Positions 56,549 through 64,000 of a DNA stretch of 64,000 bases are shown in pieces (the first letter of the stretch is position 1; every line of letters begins with the position of its first letter). Source of the DNA: Timema cristinae (lineage: Eukaryota; Arthropoda; Insecta; Phasmatodea; Timematidae). Made by a program: the position numbers and the translations under genes. The notes beneath the pieces were generated by a model. It had not been told where the DNA came from. It was given only the letters and a program-made list of their open reading frames with translations, and did no database searches. The stretch lies in the NCBI GenBank assembly GCA_039000515.1, contig JBCFYV010011164.1, forward strand, positions 35,298,021-35,362,020, given 5' to 3'.

Positions 56549-57397
56549 GAATGTGGTTCAACTATTTTTACGTGGAATTTGTGGCTGTGGGGTCAGGCCA
56601 TTTTAAATAAGGTTTTCAGTTAGGCCATTTTTTTTAAATGAAGTTTGCACCTTAGGGAATCCAGCTAGGCCTGTTTTCGCGAGGTTTGTGGCTAGGCCAT
56701 TTTTCTTAGGGTATGCGGCCACCTAAATATTGTGGTGAGGCCTGCGACTGCAATACACATTGTCGTGTATATAACTTAACCTAGTATAGAAAAAACTCAG
56801 TTACCTGCATGTAGTGCTTTGGTTTGGATGCAAAACCTACAATCATATATAACTTATATTAGCCGAAAACTCCACGTCATCCCACCATCCCACGCCAATA
56901 ATTTACAAGTTGGATAGCAGGGAATACCCGTTTACAAATATTAAATAATTTTACAGAAGCATTCCGAGTCGAATCAAGTTGATATATTTTGTGTTTGTTT
57001 ATAACTACATATTAATTGGGTTGAGAAGATAAGGATGTGGGGAAGACAAATATTTTGTTATGGGGGTGAGATATTAAAATTAGTAGCCAACCGCTGAGAT
57101 TAAAAATGTTGACTAACGTAGACTAGTTGATATTTTACAACTTCATTATTTTAAGTTATCATTTTGAGGAGTAACTTATCAAGTCTTAGTATTGAGTTAC
57201 TCGTTATTGTCACTTAAACTATAAATTTTGAAGTTTGTATGGGAATAAGGTAGGCCCGAGGCGTGTTCAAACAAATAACTTAGAAAAAATATTGCTTTTG
57301 GAATACTTCTGCGTGTAACATTAAAACTAAAATGGAATTCAATAATCTAGGCCAACATGCAATGGTTTAAACTGTCATCAAGTGACAGGGGCTAATG
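55450..57397. other. AT-rich DNA with short microsatellites
   Basis: A (GT)8-(GA)12-type microsatellite lies at about 56509-56548. A weak SINE-like B box (gttttgggttcaaattttg) lies near 56070. Repeated 'aggccatttt' words near 56590-56720 suggest an old degenerate tandem repeat. No gene was recognised. Confidence 0.4.
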
Positions 57398-57405
57398 ATT
57401 TAGAT

Positions 57406-59689
57406 CAGTGGTTCATACTTAACCTTTTATTACTCGCGGCTCCCTAAATATCCTAAAATATTTTCACAGCCACCTAGTTTTTAATATCATTTTATTCATT
57501 AATATTTATTTAAAATAGTGACTTTATTTACTGATTATAATAACAAACAAATAAAAAAACCATAAATTAACTTACCTACATGTATTTAATGGGACCTCTG
57601 CTGTTGAACACTTACCACTAATATATCTATTATAGTTTCGATTGTGTTGCACCCTCTCTGAGTCCTAATACTACCCGGCCATAAAAAGTAATAAAAGGGA
57701 GAGGATGAACTTAACATACATGATAAATGGAAATTATAAAAAAAATATAGATTCAACAATATGAGCAGTTTATTCAATTAAATGACAAAAGCTCAGATAG
57801 CAAAATATGGTCTCATTATATCATTATGAGTACAGTTGGAAAATATGCTAGAAGCAAACAACTTGATATCATTAAAGTTGCGCAAGTGTTTTAACAAAAG
57901 AAAACATGAAATCCATAATAATAGTGATAGTCCTGTCTATAAGAGACAATACCATAGCGTATATATTTAAATGCGATACAAAATTAAAAGGGCCTAATGG
58001 GCACCTTGATATGGTTCCAAAGGTTTCGTAATTCACAGAAAACGATATCATAAATATAAAGTAATTTAAATTTGATGACCACACACCAGAGTTTACAAAA
58101 CGTGAGGGTTTGACTACCAGACCTAAGCCAAACTCCCACGGGACTATCAGATCTAACATAGAATATGGAACAAACTGTTCCATCAATTAACAAAACTTTA
58201 GCTGTTCAAATAGAACTTACGTTACAAAAGATTAAAGTCATCCTAATTCAAATTTCAATAAGAAATGTTACATCACGTTACGTTAACTCAAACCATAATT
58301 TTAAACATGAAAAGTTACTTCGATAAAAAAATTAAAATACTCTACAATTCCAAACAATTTAATATTAACATGTCAAACTTCTTATCAGCACATAACTGAG
58401 GATATTTACGAGAATAAATATATAAGCAAAAGTCCAGCGCCCTCGCGGCGACATTTTAAAGATAGAGTATTTAGAAAAATTGACGATCAAGCAAGTAATA
58501 CGTTAGATTTTGAAACTGAATATTATATGCAAAAAGTTTAAAGTTGATAAAGAAGTTAGAGTTCATAACTCCACTCGTCTAAGCGACGATTTTGATACAT
58601 TTTACAAGTTTTCTCCAGCCATTGTCCAGGTCCATGACAATGGTCTGTCGTCGATCGTTGATCGTAGGATAGTCGATTATGGCATGCTTACACAGCCATT
58701 ATATAGGGATTTCGTTGTTCTGGAAGGGAGGTGGGAGTACACCAAACACACGCATGATGACGTCAACGATGCCTTGAAACAGTCATGTAGACCATTGTTG
58801 ATTCCACTTGCTCCATCGGAATATCCATGAATATCTCCAATCACCCGATGTTTTGAAGGAGGTTCCTCTAGTATCCGTCAGAGGTTGGATACATAATTGT
58901 CCTCTAGTTGATTATGATAGTTCTTGGTTCATTTCTCGCTAGTACAGTCGGAGTGCCGGGACGCTTTGTTGACCTACTGGATCTCCCTTGACCCACTCGC
59001 CAATCTAGGATTCCAGGTGCCGGCCAGCCTTGCAGGATTCTATTGTGAGCAGATTAGTATTGTAAGTACATGAACAAATTAATACTTAGAATTGGATTGA
59101 GTAATGAAATATATTGTGCAGCATCGTTTTAGTTTGTCTTCTTTGCCTACAAGAACTACAACAGAGAAACATACTATTGTAGGGATCCTAATTGAGTTGA
59201 ATTTATTGGAGCGGGTAGTACGCTTGGTTGATATAATATCTTCGTCAGTATGGGGCGGGGTCCAGCTGTAATATTATACCACGTAATGTTACAATTGTTT
59301 TACTTCATACTATTCGCATACAGGAGTCGATTCCGCTGCTTCGCTCTAATATTTACCATTGTAGAAAATCCGATTTCACATAAATAAGTAGAAACAAAGG
59401 GCAGCAAATCTTGAATGGCGATGGTAAACAGATGGGGCTTATTTGAATACTATCCATGATTTCTATTACCCATGTTCCCCTCCCCTTCGTTAGCCCTGAA
59501 AATCGAAAGTCTACTGTACTTACATGATTACGATCATCGAATTCTTTCTTCCAAAACGTAAAATTTAGATAGTTGACTTCAGTTATAAGCAAATAACATT
59601 TTAAATTATTTTTTCGAGGCCCCAAAAAAACCTTTCCAGACCTCCCCCCCCCCTCCAGAGGCCCGTGCCCCCCTGATTGAAAACCGCTG
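57406..59689. mobile_element. hAT-type element, 2284 bp, perfect 8-bp TSD
   Basis: ATTTAGAT flanks both ends (57398-57405, 59690-59697). The termini are CAGTGGTTCATACTTAACC on the left and, reverse-complemented, CAGCGGTTTTCAATCAGGGG on the right, both typical hAT ends (CAGNGGTTCTCAA-type). The interior does not encode a recognisable hAT transposase. Instead it holds two AT-rich thirds and an exon-like segment at 58510-59065. It is either a non-autonomous element that captured host DNA or a badly decayed one. Confidence 0.82.
58510..59065 (+). pseudogene. Exon-like coding remnant inside the hAT element, function unknown
   Basis: A 106-codon frame (58510-58830) has balanced composition (for example SPAIVQVHDNGLSSIVDRR). 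In other frames the coding look continues: EVPLVSVRGWIHNCPLVDYD (about 58859-58918), then QSECRDALLTYWISLDPLAN and LGFQVPASLAGFYCEQ, ending at a GTAAGT splice-donor word near 59059. At least two frameshifts or splice junctions separate the pieces. It is not like any hAT transposase block I know. A captured host exon or a decayed second element protein are both possible. Confidence 0.4.
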
Positions 59690-59759
59690 ATTTAGATAAC
59701 CTAAAATAAACAAAATAAAACTTAACCTTAAGCACGAGAATAAAGAAGTCAGTCTGGTC

Positions 59760-60075
59760 TGTTTTACTTCCAGGTGATGGGTAGGCTTAGTTTCGCAAAC
59801 AAGCTCATTGTACTGGTGTGGTTTCCCATTCTTTCAAGAATTAGATGTAGTCACATTTTCCCTAAATTCAATCTTTCTCATCCCATACAAATGACATGTT
59901 CTATCATCTATCATCCTGTCTAGCCACATGTTTACCCTAGAGGTTTTTGAATGTGAAAGGTAGAATTTAAATTGAGTGTACTCGTAGTATAATTACTTGG
60001 AGGAAAAGTAGATAAACCATTTTAGAGGAAAACGCGTTAGTACTTCCTGCCAAGACTCTTGAAAAATTTGACCTC
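59760..60075. repeat. Two SINE-B-like fragments, tail-to-tail
   Basis: A plus-strand piece (59760-59905: 'gtggtttcccattctttcaag', 'ccctaaattcaatctttctcatccc') is followed by a minus-strand piece (59930-60075: 'aaaggtagaatttaaattgagtgtactcg', 'ttgacctccctaccatcgg'). Both are shown in pieces. Heads and tails are incomplete. Confidence 0.5.
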
Positions 60076-60169
60076 CCTACCATCGGATAACAATTAAAGG
60101 TGACAAACATCTTATTTTTACTTGTCTCACGTCTTGGTATATTAATATGAACTTGCTCACATTTTTGTC

Positions 60170-60515
60170 CTTGTAAAAGTGAACCCCTCCCTTACTCCCT
60201 ATCCTCCCCCCTATGAAGACAATCTTGGTAACGCCACTGCTTTCTGTAGAAGTACCCACGATCCCATGTATGTGTTCTACCCTCTGATTAATCTTCCTAG
60301 CATCCCCTATCCTGTCTACAGGATGACTGACAATCTCCTTTACTCTCCTTTTCCTTTTCTAACCTTCTCCCCCTCCCCACCTCTCCTCATGACCCCTCAT
60401 AGAGTGGAACGGCCGGCGTCTCTTCCTCCGTCCGGCTTGGGGCGAAGTAATTAGCTGTGGCGATCAATAATTAACGCTAAGGAAGCGATTAATTAGTTGA
60501 AGGGTCTTGTTCCAA
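60170..60515. other. Pyrimidine-rich then homeodomain-site-rich, possibly conserved stretch
   Basis: A C/T-rich tract with a 91-codon proline/serine/leucine-rich frame (60179-60454) is followed by GC-rich 'ggaacggccggcgtctc' and then a cluster of TAATTA-type words: AGTAATTAGC, ATCAATAATTAACG and GATTAATTAG within about 60 bp (60447-60505). No SINE or TIR features are present. The cluster resembles a cis-regulatory element with homeodomain sites. Confidence 0.3.
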
Positions 60516-60734
60516 CGCCTTTACACACACGGGGAGATGTTCGGAACTGTATTCAAGTCTGCTAACTAGCCGTATTGAAAGTTTCCTTATTGTTCCAATA
60601 TGGCGGCATGATGGATTTTTGTTGTTGAAAGAATTGAGGGCATAAACCATTTATCATGTTTACTGAATTAAGACGTTTGTTCATGTGTTGTTTTTTTGTT
60701 ACAGGGGTCGCATTTAATTATTATTTATTATTAA

Positions 60735-60972
60735 TTTTATCACCAGGTCCTTTTACCTGTTCGGTTTACACGCATATATGATATCTAATGGGTAAGGGAT
60801 GAGCAAAGAAGCATTTTACAGGTAATATACACGTATGTGCGTGGAAGGAGAGTGGGAAATCACTTAGAAAAAACCATCTTTAGTAGACCTGACCAGGATC
60901 CGAACCCTATCCCCCTGTCTTCACCAAGTCGGTACAATACGAGAGACCATTCGACCACCGAAGAGGGTCGTA
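60735..60972 (-). repeat. SINE-B, full length, minus
   Basis: Tail 'tcaccaggtccttttacctgttcggtt' (diverged hairpin), body 'gtatgtgcgtggaaggagagtggg', reversed B box 'ccaggatccgaacccta' and the head ending 'ttcgaccaccgaagagggtc' are present (longer strings in pieces). Confidence 0.8.
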
Positions 60973-60989
60973 TTTAACTAGCTCTACAC

Positions 60990-61160
60990 TATTCAGGTAG
61001 ATAATATTAAGGTATAATTTAAAGGAAATTACCTCCATCTGCGTGGAGATAAAGGTAGAGAGAGAGATAGAAACCATTGAGAAAAATATGCTCCCAGTAC
61101 ACCCCAGCTACGATTCGAACCCGGCTCTCTCCGCCAACTTATAACCATCATAGACGAGCT
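60990..61160 (-). repeat. SINE-B, minus, tail-less
   Basis: Body 'cctccatctgcgtggagataaagg' and 'agtacaccccagctacgattcgaacccggctctc' (reversed B box, in pieces) are present. Second tandem minus copy behind 60735. Confidence 0.7.
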
Positions 61161-61289
61161 TAGTACTTTTGTCCGATAAACTCACTTATGCGGGTTTTTT
61201 TTGTTTACTCTATGTTGTTATTGTATTATATATTTTTAGTCTTCTCTTGGAATGATAAATTATATCTTTTAAAATACTTTGACAGCGGG

Positions 61290-61505
61290 AATGTGGACAA
61301 AGGTGTGAGTCTCATTTACACGGTTTTTTGTTGCTATAGAGGTCAGGGTTTGAATCAGAACCATATGCACCGAGGTGGTTTTTTTTTCCTAAATATCTTT
61401 CTACTCTCCCATTGTGCAAATACTGGTACATTTCCGATAAATGACATATTTCTCATCCTTTAACCATTAGTATAAAAATACAATATTCCTTGACAGGTAA
61501 GTAGA
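61290..61505 (+). repeat. SINE-B, plus, diverged
   Basis: B-box-like 'tcagggtttgaatcagaac', 'caccgaggtggttttttttt', body 'ctctcccattgtgcaaatactggtaca' (in pieces) and a tail trace 'cttgacaggtaagtag' are present. A 91-codon frame (61188-61463) merely spans it. Confidence 0.65.
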
Positions 61506-61509
61506 AAAA

Positions 61510-62600
61510 AATTCCAACATTCTATGTAACTAATAATATATTCATCCTATTAACATACTCTTCTTCACATTGAACAAATAGTTAATTAGCTATCCAATCA
61601 TCCAAATTTACACTTAGACTGTCACTACTTAATTTTAAAATAAATTATAGGTTTATAAATAAATTGAAAATAGTATTCTTTACATGTTAAATAATAAATT
61701 TCACTCACCAAAATAATATTTTATCTTAGCGAATCAGTGACGTTTAGTAATGACTATACTTATTTGTCTATTAATCATATTATAATAGTTTTTCTCGCCT
61801 TGACTGAATGATTGCAGTATATTTGCAAGACTCGTACTTTAAATTATCGCAGTCATAAAAAGAGAGAATAAGGCAAAGAAAAATGGGATGTGAGGACAAG
61901 GGAAAAATTTAAAAATTAAACAGATGAGCTGTCCACAAGTACCAAAAGCAGTAAAGTCATTATGTTTTTTTAAATAATTTAAAAAACAAAAAAAAAAATA
62001 AACTACTTACTTCAATCTTAAAGTATGACATTAAAGATTTAGAGAAAAGAATGGCGTTTTTAAAGACATTACAATCTTAATGTAGAATAAAATTGTTATT
62101 ATTGTGTTTCGTTTTTGTTGTTGTTTTGATTTTTTTTAATCTTTGTTTCTGTCAAACCAGTGACAATTGAGTGCTACCTTGTTAAAGTGTTGAAGATGAG
62201 GGGAAGGGTCAGCATAGATAATGCAGGGTGACAAGGTTTATTTTAAGGGGTGTTTAATAGGAGTTTTAAAAGATATGGTAAGGGGGGATTAAAGGTTGCA
62301 GGTTATATTTCGTGCTTTCCCCTTGTATTTTTGTCTGGGGAAGGACGTGTGTTGTAAATATAGTGACTCAGCACCCCTACCTGTCAAAATGAATGCACGC
62401 AACATCACCCCAACCTACTTCCCTTTCACATTCTTAAAATTCATTCCCCTCAACTTTTTTCAGCCCCTAAAAGCTAACCTTCAACGGTATCTTATATAGG
62501 CTAATACAATGTTACCTGTAACATTGGTAGTATTTAAGTAAGAGAGATCTCCACCGCGCTAATAGTGAAATAATAATAGTAATTAAATGATCAATTGTGA
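61510..62600. other. AT-rich DNA, nothing recognised
   Basis: No gene, SINE box or inverted terminus was seen. Confidence 0.5.
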
Positions 62601-62607
62601 ATTTTTT

Positions 62608-62639
62608 TATTATTATTACTATTATTATTATTATTATTA

Positions 62640-62688
<49 letters not shown>

Positions 62689-62944
62689 GCACCACGTCTT
62701 ACTACCCGTACAAGTTATACGCACTTACGCTAATGTGTAATGGTAGGGTGATTGTGAGATGAAATGGAAGACCTAAAGTTTAACGTGGAATCCGAACCAC
62801 GGTGGAGGCCTGGCATTCCCCACATTCACAAGATGTCTTGTCAGAGGTGAAGGAAGGGTTTGGTAATCAGATAAATCTGTGCCGGGACCGAGGATTGAAC
62901 CCCGGACCCCAGCACAGAAGTCCAACACCTTACCCCTGGACCCT
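62608..62944 (-). repeat. SINE-A, minus, long (TTA)n, head truncated
   Basis: About 30 TTA units with two interruptions are followed by tail (accacgtcttactacccgta; hairpin damaged), body and B box. The sequence stops at 'cccctggaccctgg' before the end of the head. It shares the private variant 'ggaccccagcacagaagtcc' with the copy at 63063, which has opposite orientation. Confidence 0.9.
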
Positions 62945-63062
62945 GGTTAGATTTGAAATCACGAGGATCAGGTCATGACCCAAGACCAACGAGGTAGAAG
63001 ACGTTTACATCAAATTGAAAAATCACTTTTTGAAAAATAGGTTTACAATAGTTTTTTTCTCG

Positions 63063-63350
63063 GGTGACCTGATGGTCTAGGGGTAATGTGTTGGACTTCT
63101 GTGCTGGGGTCCGGGGTTCAATCCTAGATCCCGGCACAGATTTATCTGATTTCCAAACCCTTCCTTCGCCTCTGACAAGACATCTTGTGAATGTGTGGAA
63201 TGCCAGGCCTCCACCGTGGTTCGGATTCCACGTTAAACTGTAGGTCCTTCATTTCATCTCACAATCACCCTACCATTACACATTAGCGTAAGTGTAAACC
63301 AAGGGTAGTAAGACCTGTGCTAATAAAATAATATAATAATAATAAATCAA
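63063..63350 (+). repeat. SINE-A, plus, head-to-head with the previous copy
   Basis: The head GGTGACCTGATGGTCTAGGG is intact with B box GGGGTTCAATCC. The tail has a deletion that removes half of the hairpin (gcgtaagtgtaaaccaaggg) and ends in mixed TAA/TAATA units. With 62608-62944 it forms an inverted repeat around a spacer of about 120 bp. Confidence 0.9.
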
Positions 63351-63355
63351 CCAGG

Positions 63356-63580
63356 TTCACGAATTTTACTAGGCGATAAAAATTTAGCACATTTCCAAGG
63401 AAAGTAAAGCGTCTCTCCATGTGACTCTAAATGAAAAGAACTAGGAAGTTAGTGAAAATACCCAAACCGGCTAAATTGGTGAGCCCTTTCGCTCTCAATG
63501 AAATTCTCGTGTGCTGATAAAATCAGTCGGTTCATAAATTTCACGTTAAATATCTCAAATAAATAAATAGATACATATAA
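63356..63580 (+). repeat. SINE-F, plus, degraded head
   Basis: A weak head (caaccaggttcacgaattttac) is followed by the conserved 'gtgagccctttcgctctc', 'aaattctcgtgtgctgataa', 'cagtcggttcataaatttcacg' and tail 'aaataaataaatag'. The palindromic core is deleted. Confidence 0.65.
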
Positions 63581-64000
63581 GGATAGGTAAAAAACTTTTT
63601 ATTAAAACTAAATGTACACATTTTTCTCTACGCCTTATTAAATAAATGATTAGATTTGAATCAAAATATGTATTTATATAGGCTAGCACAGGTATTATAT
63701 ATGTTGGTTTTAATCTTCCCTTGAGTTAGGACGTTCCATATATGTTCAATTTTTTTATAATAATTAATAAACTATTTATTCTACTAACAATGCTTACCGT
63801 AATTTGTAAATAGCTTATTTTTTCACATGATTTGCCTATTACTACTCATCTGACTTGGTAAAGTCACCTCAGTACTACCGGCCTAAATTATTATATCCCC
63901 CGAACACCCCTTCACTAGAAACCGGACAAAACGAGACTGACATCCTTGTTTGCGTTAACATCAAAGATGGTGATACTAATTTAAAATTACTTTTTGATTT
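63581..64000. other. AT-rich DNA to the window end, nothing recognised
   Basis: No gene or repeat structure was seen in the last 420 bp. Confidence 0.45.

Overview
This window looks like AT-rich intergenic or intronic DNA from an animal nuclear genome. I see no intact host protein gene, rRNA gene, convincing functional tRNA gene, operon or CRISPR array. Almost everything recognisable is a transposable element, a decayed transposase or a tandem repeat. The tRNA-headed SINEs, hAT, PIF/Harbinger and pogo/Tigger remnants, a PIF-type transposase accompanied by MADF/BESS sequence, and a GGTTAG/TTAGG-like patch near 34.08 kb all point to an arthropod. An insect, perhaps a hemipteran, is my best guess, but it is only an inference.

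Two abundant SINE families dominate. SINE-A is about 280 bp with a GGTGACCTGG tRNA-like head. SINE-B is about 240 bp with a different tRNA-like head. Both end in the same 3' tail, a short ACCCG-AA-CGGGT hairpin, then AGTAAGACGCGGTGCTAA and, in SINE-A, a (TAA)n run. Other tRNA-headed families, called C, D, E and F here, are scattered between them. Several SINE-A copies have 8-18 bp target site duplications.

Layout: 0-5 kb holds nested SINEs, a hAT-type MITE (804-1242), one copy of a dispersed repeat 'G' and two SINE-F copies. At 6.98-9.23 kb there is a 31-bp minisatellite of about 72 units. 10-12 kb holds a hAT MITE and SINEs. 15.07-16.52 kb is a TTA-flanked non-autonomous DNA transposon carrying three nested SINEs, and a second copy in opposite orientation lies at 34.64-36.11 kb. 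17.97-18.97 kb is a deleted pogo/Tigger element. 20.2-20.9 kb is a decayed hAT-derived KIAA1586-like gene. 28.1-29.2 kb is a GC-rich island. 29.2-31.1 kb holds PIF/Harbinger transposase pieces on the minus strand, interleaved with MADF and BESS pieces on the plus strand. 36-39 kb is a SINE-B cluster. 42.86-43.1 kb is a (CATA)n tract. 47.8-49 kb is a second copy of repeat G, split by a full-length SINE-A. 53.7-55.05 kb is a 109-110 bp tandem array. 57.41-59.69 kb is a 2.3-kb hAT-type element with a perfect 8-bp target duplication and exon-like cargo of unknown origin. The last 4 kb is again SINE-rich.

The parts do not form a pathway. They record successive transposition: SINEs inside SINEs, SINEs inside DNA transposons that then moved as a unit, and decayed transposases whose elements are no longer autonomous. 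All percentages and family names rest on reading by eye. No alignment or database search was run.
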